From Methanomassiliicoccaceae archaeon COG_1 (lineage in GTDB: Archaea > Thermoplasmatota > Thermoplasmata > Methanomassiliicoccales > Methanomethylophilaceae), in NCBI GenBank assembly GCA_028561875.1, contig JAQQTI010000003.1:1-64000 (forward strand): a DNA stretch of 64,000 nt, read 5' to 3'. Shown piece after piece: positions 5,664 through 13,545 of this stretch. The notes beneath the pieces were generated by a model. The model was not told the origin of the DNA. It was given only the letters and a program-made list of their open reading frames with translations, and did not search any database. The position numbers were made by a program, and so were the translations under genes. How positions within the stretch are numbered: position 1 is the first letter of the stretch; the number at the start of each line of letters is the position of its first letter.

Positions 5664-6887
5664 AAACCTGAAACCATCTCCTAGCAGGAAATCCTCCACC
5701 AGACGTAGCCTCTTGATGCCCTTCCTGCCTATCGCGATCGGATCCAGGGATACGATGTATTTCGGGTAATTGTCGTCGATCTTCAGGAGCGAGCGTTCCT
5801 CCCTGTCCTCGGTCTCGGGGGAGGCCATAAGGTACGTCACTTGGATGTAGGCTACGTCCCTGCCGTTCGATACGACGAAATCCACCTCCGCATCCCGGAG
5901 TTTTCCCACCTGGACATCGTACCCTCTGGCATTCAATTCGTTGAAGACCATGTTCTCTATGATGTGCCCCATCTTGAGATCGTGTCTGCGATTGGGATAC
6001 GCCGTATGCAGCGAGATGTCGGTGACGTATGATTTGTAATGTGTCTTCAGGGCTTTCTTTCCGAAAATATCAAAACGCATGCACTTATCGGCCAGGTTGC
6101 TTGCGAATATCAGGTCCAGATAACCGTTCACCGTATTGGGGGTCGTTCTTATCCGCTCGGAACGCAGGTAATCGGAAATGGAAGTTGAAGATATCTCCGC
6201 ACCCGGCGTGGACAGTACGTAATCCAGCAGCTTATCAAGCAAGGCCTTGTTCCTGACCTTCCTGCTCTTCAGGACGTCCTTCTTTATAGTCTCCTCTATG
6301 ACCGAACGGATGTACAGAATCCGGTCCTCCGGATTGGCATATGCGAAACTCTTGGGATACCCCCCGTTCAGGATGTAGTCCCGGAAAGCATCCGAAGGGA
6401 CGAAATCCATCCCGTTCGCCTGACAGAACGACCTCACCTCGCTCAGCGAGAACGTGAATATCCTGAACTCTATGTACCTCCCAGTGAGCTTTGTCATCAG
6501 TTCTCCGCCGAGGAGATAAGAATTGGAACCGGTGATGAACACCGAGACCCCGTCGTTGCGGTACGCATTGATGAGAGGCTCGAAGCCCCTCACATTCTGG
6601 ATTTCATCGACGAGCAGGTATCTGTCGCCCCGGTAATCCTGGAATCCCGAATCAATCAGACTCTCCAGCGAATCCGGCGACCTGATCTTCAGATTCTTCT
6701 TGCTGTCGAGATCTATGTAGACCAGCGCCCTGCAGTCCATCCCATCGGCGCCGATCTCCTCCACGATCTGTCTCATGATCGTGGACTTGCCGCACCTGCG
6801 GACACCGGTCAGGACCTTGATGGTGTCCTTGTCATTGTAAAAAGGACGGATTCTGGAGAGATACCTCTCCCTCTTCAGCTCTTGCAT
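5661..6887 (-). CDS. AAA ATPase with DUF4143 domain
   Basis: A 408-residue COG1373 family member. It begins MQELKRERYLSRIRPFYNDK, with Walker A GVRRCGKST (about residues 29-37), Walker B YLLVDEIQ, FITGSNSYLLGGE, and a DUF4143 domain with EVDFVVSNGRD...YIQVTY. The C-terminus is the typical IKRLRLVEDFLLG. An almost perfect palindromic operator-like element lies 25 nt upstream of the start (6912-6940). Function is unknown; family members are abundant and rapidly gained in gut-associated methanogens (general knowledge). Confidence 0.9.
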   Translation of the reverse strand: MQELKRERYLSRIRPFYNDKDTIKVLTGVRRCGKSTIMRQIVEEIGADGMDCRALVYIDLDSKKNLKIRSPDSLESLIDSGFQDYRGDRYLLVDEIQNVRGFEPLINAYRNDGVSVFITGSNSYLLGGELMTKLTGRYIEFRIFTFSLSEVRSFCQANGMDFVPSDAFRDYILNGGYPKSFAYANPEDRILYIRSVIEETIKKDVLKSRKVRNKALLDKLLDYVLSTPGAEISSTSISDYLRSERIRTTPNTVNGYLDLIFASNLADKCMRFDIFGKKALKTHYKSYVTDISLHTAYPNRRHDLKMGHIIENMVFNELNARGYDVQVGKLRDAEVDFVVSNGRDVAYIQVTYLMASPETEDREERSLLKIDDNYPKYIVSLDPIAIGRKGIKRLRLVEDFLLGDGFRF

Positions 6888-6911
6888 GAATTCAGCACGT
6901 GATTTAATAAT

Positions 6912-6940
6912 ATAAAACTTACATAATATACAAGTTTTAT
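6912..6940. promoter_or_regulatory. Palindrome upstream of ATPase gene
   Basis: ATAAAACTT (6912-6920) and AAGTTTTAT (6932-6940) form a perfect 9-bp inverted repeat around an 11-nt AT-rich spacer, 25 nt before the ATG of the ATPase. Position and symmetry fit an operator overlapping the promoter, possibly for autoregulation. Confidence 0.55.
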
Positions 6941-7042
6941 CGTTTTAACTCCGATTCTCCGTCAAAGGGTCTTGGTTCATACTTGTAGCCGAAATCCTCG
7001 CTGTTTTTAGGTATGTGCCCCCATCATCGATCGTAGAGGGCC

Positions 7043-7730
7043 TTATTCGGCATACGGTCTTACTTCCCCGAGGACGGATTCGGGAAAGTACATCCCGCCC
7101 TTCACCCCCACGGACCTTCCCGGAGGCCTGATGCCGAACGACGGCATCAGCATACGGTTCCCCCTGGCGGTCCCCAACACGCGCCATCCGTACTCCGAAC
7201 CCACGGCCAGTACGTTGTCCGGAGATCGTATGGCAGACCTCGCCGGTTCGGGCCTGTTCCGCCCTCTCGGTCCGGCGGCCATCGTGCACCGGAGCACCGG
7301 TGCGACGAACCCGATCACGAGACGTCCCCTGGCCGTCTCCCGGTCGCCTGCTCTCCGCCTGTCGCCGTCCGGTCCGTTCTCCAGTGCGTCGGATGCCTGC
7401 TCCACACGCATCCTGCAGCCGTAGCGGGCCATCACCTCCTCCCATGTCCCGGCGCCGTCGGAGAACATCGTCGACATCCCGCCCCTGTCGAGCGCGAGGG
7501 ACATGGCTTTGTTCCTGCGTTTGATGTCCGGCGCCCCGTCGGTGACCCGGGGTTCGAAATACCTCGAATACCCGCCAGCAACCTTCTTCAGTCCGTTCAC
7601 GGCCGTATAAGGCCCCATCTTCCTCGGCCTCCGTCCCATGCCGTCGAGGGCGCATATCAGTGTGTTCAGGTCCTCCGACGATTTCCTGGGGTCGTAGCAC
7701 GCGTGCGCGCTGATGCGGTAGGACTGCCTA
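7043..7730 (-). pseudogene. Decayed DDE transposase (IS1634-like), C-terminal half
   Basis: The minus frame reads ACYDPRKSSEDLNTLICALDG, then GYSRYFEP, then GTWEEVMARYGCRMRVEQASDALENG, then RGRLVIGFVAPVLRC. This order resembles the C-terminal half of IS4/IS1634-type transposases: a linker, then YxxRxxVExAFxxLKN-like and GxLFIxFLALxL-like segments. The N-terminal half with the first catalytic Asp residues is missing, and the frame beyond 7730 runs into a dispersed repeat. Family assignment is by eye only. Confidence 0.5.
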
Positions 7731-7799
7731 CATATGACCGGGGATTTCAGTTCAAAAAACGCCGATTTCCATAGAGTAACGCGCCCCCTCGATGTCGAC

Positions 7800-7850
7800 T
7801 GGCCCGCCGGGACCCGCCTTAAGCATCGGTCGGCATTGAAAAAAGCACGG
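7800..7850. repeat. Diverged copy of the dispersed tRNA-derived repeat
   Basis: The segment with CCGCCGGGACCCGCCTTAAG and GGCATTGAAAAAAG matches, with substitutions, the second halves of the repeats at 9247-9340 and 10706-10799. It lacks the GATTCGAACC part and lies between the transposase relic and the next ATPase. Confidence 0.55.
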
Positions 7851-7913
7851 ATCGAACGATGGCCGGCCCGCATTTGCTCTCTGAATCGCTTGGACACATC
7901 CGATCGGTTCCGA

Positions 7914-9161
7914 TCACATCCTCTCGAGACTGTTCGGGTCCTTCATGAAATCGATGACGTTCATTATCCGGACCCCCTTCTCATCGATATGAGGGGGGAC
8001 GTCGTCACCTACCAACAGGATCTTTCTGAACCCGTCGTTCATCTTCAGGAACGGTCTTAATTCCCGGGCCTTCTTATCGGGTTCGTCCATCCTGTACGCG
8101 GACTGGACGTACACCCTGTCGCTGCCCTTGTTGGCTACAAAGTCTATCTCCAGCTGCTTGTACTTCCTCTTCCCCGCCTTATACTCCCTGATGCCGATCA
8201 CACCGACATCGACAGAATACCCTCTGTATCTGAGTTCGTTGTAGACGGCGTTCTCCATGAGATGGCCGTATTCGTCCTGTCTGAAACCCAGCTTTGCGTT
8301 CCTGACGCCTATGTCGACAGCATAGTATTTGGACGGGGTATCGATGTACTCATTCCCTTTGAGATCGAATCTCTTGGATTGCTCGAAGAGGAAAGCATCC
8401 TCCAGGTGGGAGACGTAATTCGTCACGGTGTTGTCATCCACATCGATCCTGCCGCTGTGCATGATGTCGGCGATACGGTTGGGATTCGTCAGGGAACCTA
8501 CCGCCGAAGAGAGGACGTCGAACACCTTGTCCAGCACATCGGGCATCTTCACCCTCTTCCTCTCGATGATGTCCCTCATGTAGACGACCTTTATCAGTTC
8601 GGTCAGGTAGTTCATCTTATCCTCATCCGCCAGTTCAACGGATTCCGGAAGACCCCCGTATGTAAGATAGGTGCGCCACGCCGTGCGGTCGTCCATGTCG
8701 ACAGCTTGGCGGTATTCGGAGAATGACAGAGGACGGACGTTGATGCTGCTTCCTCTGCCCCTGAATTCGGTGACGATGTCGGAGGACAGGAACTTGGAAT
8801 TGCTGCCCGTTATGTAGATGTCCACATTCCTCCTTCCTACGAGGCCGTTGACGAAATCCACGAAATCCTCGGCGAGTTGAATCTCATCCACCATCACATA
8901 ATATTCGGAATCGTCAGTGATGCGTGAAACCACCTCTCTGTACAGGGCCTCGGCATTGCGAAGGGGTTTGTTCTCTATAGAATCCAACGCTATGGGGATG
9001 ATGTTATCCTCGGGCACTCCCGATTCAAGGAGATAATTGCGGAAGATGTTGAACAGAAGATACGTCTTTCCGCTGCGCCTGAGGCCGGTGACTACCTTCA
9101 CACCGCCTTTGAACCGCAATCTCTTCAGACGTTCCAGGTACCTGTCCCTCTTTATCTCCAT
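7914..9161 (-). CDS. AAA ATPase with DUF4143 domain
   Basis: A 415-residue COG1373 protein when started at MEIKRDRYLERLKR (9161), which matches the N-termini of its paralogues. The frame is open to 9251, but the extra 30 codons contain a perfect palindrome and have no family counterpart. Walker A is GLRRSGKT, Walker B MVDEIQ, followed by YITGSNSKFLSSD. The DUF4143 core reads EIDFVANKGSDRVYVQSAY, so the Gln-x-Ser variant replaces QVTY. Function unknown. The dispersed tRNA-derived repeat lies about 90 nt upstream of the start. Confidence 0.9.
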   Translation of the reverse strand: MEIKRDRYLERLKRLRFKGGVKVVTGLRRSGKTYLLFNIFRNYLLESGVPEDNIIPIALDSIENKPLRNAEALYREVVSRITDDSEYYVMVDEIQLAEDFVDFVNGLVGRRNVDIYITGSNSKFLSSDIVTEFRGRGSSINVRPLSFSEYRQAVDMDDRTAWRTYLTYGGLPESVELADEDKMNYLTELIKVVYMRDIIERKRVKMPDVLDKVFDVLSSAVGSLTNPNRIADIMHSGRIDVDDNTVTNYVSHLEDAFLFEQSKRFDLKGNEYIDTPSKYYAVDIGVRNAKLGFRQDEYGHLMENAVYNELRYRGYSVDVGVIGIREYKAGKRKYKQLEIDFVANKGSDRVYVQSAYRMDEPDKKARELRPFLKMNDGFRKILLVGDDVPPHIDEKGVRIMNVIDFMKDPNSLERM

Positions 9162-9180
9162 GACCATCATTCCGAATTTG

Positions 9181-9194
9181 TTGGATATATCCAA
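9181..9194. promoter_or_regulatory. Palindrome upstream of ATPase gene
   Basis: TTGGATATATCCAA is a perfect 14-bp palindrome, 20 nt upstream of the preferred ATPase start at 9161. It occupies the same position as the palindromes at the other ATPase genes but has a different sequence. Confidence 0.5.
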
Positions 9195-9246
9195 TGAATC
9201 CGGAATATATGTTGCTTCGTACGACTGCCATACGCATGCGGTCTCG

Positions 9247-9340
9247 GCCATAATGAAATGAAATGTGGATTCGAACCTGATCAGAAGTGGGACCGCCGGG
9301 ACCCGCTTATATCATTGGCCAGACATAGAAAAATGAGGTA
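9247..9340. repeat. Dispersed tRNA-derived repeat, copy 1
   Basis: About 94 bp, including a 35-bp block (9267-9301) identical to 11712-11746. Read on the minus strand it contains GGCGGTCCCA (an acceptor-strand 3' end) and GGTTCGAATCC (a T-arm), so it derives from the 3' end of a tRNA gene. A diverged copy is at 10706-10799. The copies flank single genes as if delimiting cassettes. Confidence 0.75.
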
Positions 9341-9368
9341 CGGTATATCTACCATCCAAATCGAACAG

Positions 9369-10547
9369 TCATGATTCGTCTCCCAGTAACCAGTCCGTTA
9401 CATTAACGATTCTTACACCTTCATCGTTACCCAATCCAAATCTATCCATAGTCAGTATGGTCTTCTCGTAGTTGTCCGGGACAGATTTCAATGGTCCGAT
9501 CTCCCTATCGTATATCTCGTCATCCATCACCGTCTTGGAAACCTGGAAATATCTCACTTCATCCCCTTTGATTGCAGTGAAATCCACTTCCTGGTCACGG
9601 AAACTGCCTACGAATACCCTGTATCCTCTGCGCAGTAGTTCAAAATAGACGACATTTTCCAAAGGTGCGCTTATATCACGCAATTCATTAGCATTCACGA
9701 GAATACTTCTCATCCCGAGATCAGTAGCGTAATATTTCCCCTTGGATGTGAACACATTCTTTCCTACTATGTCATATCTGTCGGCGTGATAGAACAGATG
9801 TGCTTCCAGGATTGCCCCCAAGTACTTACGTACTGTATCGTCGGATATGCCGAGTACTTCGGATATCCTTTCCGCATTCGTTACGTTGCGGATGTTCGAG
9901 TAGAGGAATCTGCATATTGAAATCAGTTTATCGGGCTTTCCGGAGATGCGGGACAGCACATCTTTAATCATGACTGTGTTATAGACACCTTCTGATTGTG
10001 CACGACACACCCTCTCTCCTCTATCTGGTTCTATCGGAGGGAGCGGCCCAAAACGGAGGTACTGACCGAATCTTTCGTTCGTATCGCCGCCATTCAGTTC
10101 CATGAATTCCCTAAACGACAGAGGGAGGACCTCGACCTCCATGTACCTGCCAGACAGCTTTGTCGATAATTCAGAAGACAGCATCCTGGAATTCGAACCG
10201 GTTATGTAGATATCGCAATCCTTGCGTGCAACAAGCATGGCCACCACACGTTCCCATCCGTCAACATCCTGTATCTCGTCGATGAGAATGTAATGCGTTC
10301 CCTTCTGTTCCAAACACGGCCCCATCATCCCCTTGAGATCCGATACACTCACCTCTTCCCCCATCAGATCAAGGTCTATGTAACAGATGGATTCGTCCGG
10401 AATCCCTTGAGAACGGAGACAATCCAGATGCTGAAGCATGACCGTCGTCTTCCCAGTCCTCCTCATCCCGGTTATGACCTTCACGAGATCGGTTTTATCG
10501 GATGAATCCCTCAGAATCTGCAGGTAGTCGTGCCTTTTTATCTCCAT
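9369..10547 (-). CDS. AAA ATPase with DUF4143 domain
   Basis: A 392-residue COG1373 protein: MEIKRHDYLQILRDS, Walker A GMRRTGKTT (about residues 27-35), Walker B ILIDEIQDV, YITGSNSRMLSSELS, DUF4143 with QEVDFTAIKGDE...YFQVSK, and the C-terminus VRIVNVTDWLLG. Around residue 170, where paralogues read GGLPxxDPxRD, it has FGPLPPIEPDRGERVC, a local divergence that may reflect small compensating indels. A 22-bp perfect palindrome lies 32 nt upstream. Flanked on both sides by the dispersed tRNA-derived repeat. Confidence 0.9.
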   Translation of the reverse strand: MEIKRHDYLQILRDSSDKTDLVKVITGMRRTGKTTVMLQHLDCLRSQGIPDESICYIDLDLMGEEVSVSDLKGMMGPCLEQKGTHYILIDEIQDVDGWERVVAMLVARKDCDIYITGSNSRMLSSELSTKLSGRYMEVEVLPLSFREFMELNGGDTNERFGQYLRFGPLPPIEPDRGERVCRAQSEGVYNTVMIKDVLSRISGKPDKLISICRFLYSNIRNVTNAERISEVLGISDDTVRKYLGAILEAHLFYHADRYDIVGKNVFTSKGKYYATDLGMRSILVNANELRDISAPLENVVYFELLRRGYRVFVGSFRDQEVDFTAIKGDEVRYFQVSKTVMDDEIYDREIGPLKSVPDNYEKTILTMDRFGLGNDEGVRIVNVTDWLLGDES

Positions 10548-10578
10548 ATTTTTAGGTAAAATCTATGTAAATATAAAC

Positions 10579-10600
10579 TTTCCCTAAATATTTAGGGAAA
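10579..10600. promoter_or_regulatory. 22-bp perfect palindrome upstream of ATPase gene
   Basis: The half-site TTTCCCTAAAT is followed by its exact reverse complement. A single related half-site (TTTTTAGGTAAAA) lies at about 10549-10561, right at the start codon. The arrangement suggests two operator half-sites over the promoter and start. Confidence 0.6.
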
Positions 10601-10705
10601 ATAACAAAATTTGTCTAAAATTTTCAGTCCGTTTTTATTGGATGCATCCAATAAATTCCGAATACAGTTTCCTCGAATAACAATCGATACCCACATCTCT
10701 ACTTT

Positions 10706-10799
10706 GGCATAATGATCAAAAATGTTGATTCGAACCTGATCTGAAGCGGGCCCGTCGGGAACCGCTTAAGACATTGGCCAGACATCAAAAATCATGGTA
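10706..10799. repeat. Dispersed tRNA-derived repeat, copy 2
   Basis: Homologous to 9247-9340 over its whole length with scattered substitutions (GGCATAATGA..., GATTCGAACCTGAT, CCGCTTAAG, CATTGGCCAGACAT). It separates the ATPase gene from the Fic toxin gene. Confidence 0.7.
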
Positions 10800-10856
10800 A
10801 CTTATATCCTGTATACAGGCATAAGTTCTGTACATATCATTGATGCCAAAACCCTG

Positions 10857-11456
10857 TCAATTGGCTTCATGTATGATTTTGAGGAATAGCGATTCCATCT
10901 TGGAATCATCAACGAAAAATGAATGGTGACTCGCTTCCAACATCTCATCGTCTGTAATCAAAGAGAAATCCAAATAGTATCCGTTCATCAGAGCGACTTG
11001 ATTGACGAAGGCGCGCTGTGTGCGCCCGTTTCCTTCCCTGAACGGATGGATTGCGTTGATCTCTCCAAGATAATGAGCTAGGGTCCGCGCCAATCGATCC
11101 TTGCCCATAGAACGGAAATCCTCTTTGGACATCTGTCTGAAAACATTATCGAGATTCGACAATACGTATTCGTGTTTACAGAATGAAGCTCCTTTGGAAA
11201 TGTCCACTGTGCGTATCTGCCCCGCCCAATCATAAAGATTCCCGAACAAAAATGCATGAATCGAACAGAGGTGTTCGGTCGTGAAACTGACGCATGATGA
11301 GTTCTTCATCAATTCTGTTGTCTTGATAAAAGAAACATCCCTTTCAATCTTTGACAACTTATCTTGATCCTTGATACCCATCTTGTTTCTGAGGATGTCA
11401 GAACCAGGATAACAGTAGACGGAATCGTATTCGAATTCGTAATCGTACTTAGACAT
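10857..11456 (-). CDS. Fic domain toxin (AMP transferase-type)
   Basis: A 199-residue Fic/DOC protein. The active-site motif HPFREGNGRTQR (about residues 136-147) is complete, with the catalytic His and the anion-binding Arg residues. Upstream, LYDWAGQIRTVDI is the usual helix and flap of bacterial Fic toxins. The start is MSKYDYEFEYD at 11456, overlapping the antitoxin stop by 8 nt; nine more codons are open upstream. Such enzymes transfer AMP or other nucleotide groups to Tyr/Thr/Ser of targets such as gyrase subunits (family knowledge). It lies between tRNA-derived repeats, typical of a mobile toxin-antitoxin cassette. Confidence 0.9.
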   Translation of the reverse strand: MSKYDYEFEYDSVYCYPGSDILRNKMGIKDQDKLSKIERDVSFIKTTELMKNSSCVSFTTEHLCSIHAFLFGNLYDWAGQIRTVDISKGASFCKHEYVLSNLDNVFRQMSKEDFRSMGKDRLARTLAHYLGEINAIHPFREGNGRTQRAFVNQVALMNGYYLDFSLITDDEMLEASHHSFFVDDSKMESLFLKIIHEAN

Positions 11457-11622
11457 CGGACATCTCCGAATAACGTGCGACAATCATACGAATTGCATCG
11501 TCAAAACTTGTGTTGCCCTCGAGACAATCGAGAGCCAGATTGCGTATCTCTTCGGGAACGGTAAGCCCTTCCAGAGCTTCGGAACCGTAACTGGTTCTGA
11601 TGATGGCTTCATTGCTGATCAT
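11449..11622 (-). CDS. Fic antitoxin (class I, VbhA-like)
   Basis: A 57-residue ORF, MISNEAIIRTSYGSEALEG..., just upstream of and overlapping the Fic toxin (ATGTCTAA junction). Residues 14-19, SEALEG, fit the class I inhibitory motif (S/T)xxxE(G/N), whose Glu blocks the ATP gamma-phosphate pocket of Fic proteins. The remainder (LTVPEEIRNLALDCLEGNTSFDDA then IRMIVARY) is predicted helical. Order, overlap and motif together make this a convincing toxin-antitoxin pair. Confidence 0.85.
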   Translation of the reverse strand: MISNEAIIRTSYGSEALEGLTVPEEIRNLALDCLEGNTSFDDAIRMIVARYSEMSDV

Positions 11623-11711
11623 ACCGATTTTCTCTCCGTTTCCTTATAGCCGAACAGACTAATAATCTTAACTAGAGGGCGCTACAACTACAAAATAATC
11701 GTTCGATTTGG

Positions 11712-11746
11712 GGATTCGAACCTGATCAGAAGTGGGACCGCCGGGA
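11712..11746. repeat. Dispersed tRNA-derived repeat, 35-bp copy
   Basis: Identical to 9267-9301. Here it overlaps the 3' end of the tRNA-like fragment at 11733-11803, showing the origin of the family: tRNA 3' end, a short spacer, and a second T-arm sequence. Confidence 0.8.
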
Positions 11747-11803
11747 TTCGAACCTGGGTCCGGGGCTCTGAAGGCCCCTGCCTCAGGCCGTTCGACCTGA
11801 GGA
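11733..11803 (-). pseudogene. tRNA-like fragment lacking its 5' acceptor strand
   Basis: On the minus strand the segment has an arm GGGGC-CTTCAGA-GCCCC, a T-arm (CCAGG-TTCGAAT-CCCGG, one mismatch) and the acceptor strand CGGTCCC plus A73. No GGGACCG partner exists upstream; the sequence there is transposase remnant. If the 7-base loop is the anticodon loop, the anticodon would be UCA (reading UGA), but it may instead be a variable arm of a Leu/Ser tRNA. I treat it as a tRNA pseudogene or attachment-site remnant; isotype unresolved. Confidence 0.55.
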
Positions 11804-12268
11804 GATGGTTGAGATGGCACCCGAGGATGAGCGACACGGACCTTACGAACTCCCTTCCCAGCATGGTTGCCGGATCGCCGGTGCCGAACCGTTTCCATGA
11901 CGTCTTATCGAAATCTATGTTCTGCTCTACGAGTCTGCGCGCGTCATAGGTGGACATCATCTCCCCGCGTCATCCCGCTACGGACAGCATCACGAACGTT
12001 CCTGCCCTGTTCTCTGCGAAGCTGACTACATCGTTCCGTATGCAGTACGATATCCCTCTGCCGTTCGGCCCGGCCTCGAAGGACTTCGAGGCCTTGCCGG
12101 CAATGGCCTTGAAATCCCTCATGGGGTCCGGGCTGTCCATCCCGTCGAAACGCTTGGACAGGCTGTCTATCACGAGTCTGAGGTCCTGTACCTCGTCGGA
12201 CCTCTTCTCCGTGTCGAAGTGTACGAAGGCCTTGATGCGCTCGCCGTCCTTACCTGCCCCCGGGGACG
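11804..12268 (-). pseudogene. Decayed transposase (IS4/IS1634-like) fragment
   Basis: Minus frame: KDGERIKAFVHFDTEKRSDEV..., SKRFDGMDS, GRGISYCIRNDVVSFAENRAGTF, an in-frame TGA at 11970-11972, then MSTYDARRLVEQNIDFDKTSWKRF and GREFVRSVSLILGCHLNHL, where it joins the tRNA-like fragment. The order resembles the catalytic-core-to-C-terminus part of DDE transposases of this group. The 5' part is missing. Family assignment is by eye. Confidence 0.5.
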
Positions 12269-12415
12269 TTCACGATATCACCTTCGGAAATCTGTGTAAG
12301 TTGGCATAGATTCCCGATCATAAATCAGTACACATGAACTCCTGGGCAGACGGAAAGATGTGATGGAAGGGTGTTTCCGGGACAGGTTCAACCCCGTCCC
12401 GTTGTTCGGGTTTAT

Positions 12416-12646
12416 TCAGGCCTTCTTCTTGGAGGTGGAGAAGAATGCACCGATACCTGCGACCGTCACTATTGCGACAATAGCAACAATCCAGATTGGG
12501 GGCCCTCCGCCGTTTTTTCCGGAATCGGACGAATCGTTGTATGCTCCCAATGCCCAATAGGAAAAGTGCTCCACTTCGAAGGTGCGCTTCCATCGGCATG
12601 GGTGACCTATCTTGGCCACCGAGGGCGTGACGGGCTCGTTGTTGCC
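12416..12646 (-). pseudogene. C-terminal remnant of a membrane-anchored surface protein
   Basis: The last about 75 codons read ...FEVEHFSYWALGAYND, a Ser/Gly-rich linker (SSDSGKNGGGPP), a 17-residue hydrophobic helix (IWIVAIVAIVTVAGIGA) and a basic tail (STSKKKA). This is the C-terminal architecture of archaeal secreted, adhesin-like proteins anchored by one helix. No continuing large reading frame exists upstream, so only the tail survives. It could also be a short intact gene, but no start context is visible. Confidence 0.5.
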
Positions 12647-12944
12647 GGAGACGCGGTTCGGGGCCTCGGAGAGCATGTCCGCGCTCCACTCGGAGGCCTT
12701 GACGATGCGGTGGGAGCCGGACGGTGCGGGAAGAAGGTAGCCGGCAGATGCCGCGACAAGACCGTGTCGGATCGACAACGATTTCCAGCCGGAGAACGGA
12801 GGGCGTCCGGGCGTGCGAGATCAAAAGGGACCGGGCACATCGTTCTTCACCAGGGGATGTATTGGCCGGGTCGCTTCTCCGGTCATCCGCGGCCGAGGCC
12901 TCCGATTGACGGGCGGAAGGACGGGGAGCCCGGCCCGCGCGTCC
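12647..12944. other. Intergenic stretch without recognisable gene
   Basis: GC-rich sequence between the surface-protein remnant and aEF1B. Several overlapping frames are open, but none shows a family motif or start signal. Confidence 0.4.
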
Positions 12945-13214
12945 TCAGTAGTTCGTCGAGGAGACGCACTCTACGTTGTTGATTCCCGGTATCGAGGAGA
13001 GGGCCTTCTCGAGGTCGGAACCGATGGTCTCGCTCGTATCGTCGATGAGGAACCCGGCGTTGACCTTCATGAGGCCGAAGGCGACAGGCTGGATCTTGGT
13101 CTCAAGGAGCTTGACGCCCTCGGGGATTACCTTGGGGATGGCCTCGATGACGGTGTTGAGGTCGACGTCGGTCCCCTCGGGCAGGATGTCGTAGGAGGAA
13201 ACGATCTGTCCCAT
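12945..13214 (-). CDS. Translation elongation factor aEF1B (EF-1 beta)
   Basis: An 89-residue protein, MGQIVSSYDILPEGTDVDLN...VECVSSTNY, matching archaeal EF-1 beta in length and in the beta-alpha-beta fold with the hallmark KIQPVAFGL strand. It promotes GDP/GTP exchange on aEF1A. It starts 9 nt after the zinc-ribbon gene, in the arrangement conserved in many archaea. The start ATG at 13214 is unambiguous. Confidence 0.95.
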   Translation of the reverse strand: MGQIVSSYDILPEGTDVDLNTVIEAIPKVIPEGVKLLETKIQPVAFGLMKVNAGFLIDDTSETIGSDLEKALSSIPGINNVECVSSTNY

Positions 13215-13223
13215 CCAGGCACC

Positions 13224-13391
13224 TCAAGGTCCGATGAACCCGCATTTGGGGCATTCGTAGGGTACGCTCTGGTCGCGGCACTGCGAACACCTGCCGATCT
13301 CCGCAGCGCCGCAGTTCGGGCACTTGAAGAAGGTGTTGCCGTGGCCGATGAGCCTCATCCCGCAGGACGAGCACATCTTTTCACTTGCCAT
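13224..13391 (-). CDS. Small double zinc-ribbon protein (HVO_2753/DUF1610-like)
   Basis: A 55-residue protein with four CxxC knuckles (CSSC at 7-10, CPNC at 24-27, CSQC at 35-38, CPKC at 47-50), enough for two zinc fingers. It is the first gene of an operon with aEF1B, as in haloarchaea, where the homologue is a structurally characterised zinc-finger micro-protein (family knowledge). Its molecular role is uncertain; linkage suggests a translation-related function. Confidence 0.9.
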   Translation of the reverse strand: MASEKMCSSCGMRLIGHGNTFFKCPNCGAAEIGRCSQCRDQSVPYECPKCGFIGP

Positions 13392-13404
13392 GCGCGAGCG
13401 ATAA

Positions 13405-13420
13405 GGTTACTCGTATTTAA
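13405..13420 (-). promoter_or_regulatory. TATA box of the zinc-ribbon/aEF1B operon
   Basis: On the minus strand ATTAAATACGAG lies about 20-29 nt before the ATG at 13391, consistent with a leaderless or short-leader transcript. Confidence 0.5.
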
Positions 13421-13545
13421 TGGGACACGTCCGACCGGGCCCCTCTTCCGCCCTCCCCCTGCCGCGCTCCGCACGACGCGGATCTGGCACATGGCCATCC
13501 TCCCCCGGGGCGGGGTTTATTACCGATGAGGGGGATGGCCGTGCC

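Noticed and set aside
5209-5677. Several Arg/Pro-rich ORFs after the peptide locus
   Set aside because: No start context, no family resemblance, overlapping on both strands; treated as non-coding.
13392-13545. N-terminal extension of the DUF89 protein to 13420
   Set aside because: The extra 42 codons are low complexity and include the promoter element; the family N-terminus with CxxC begins at 13546.
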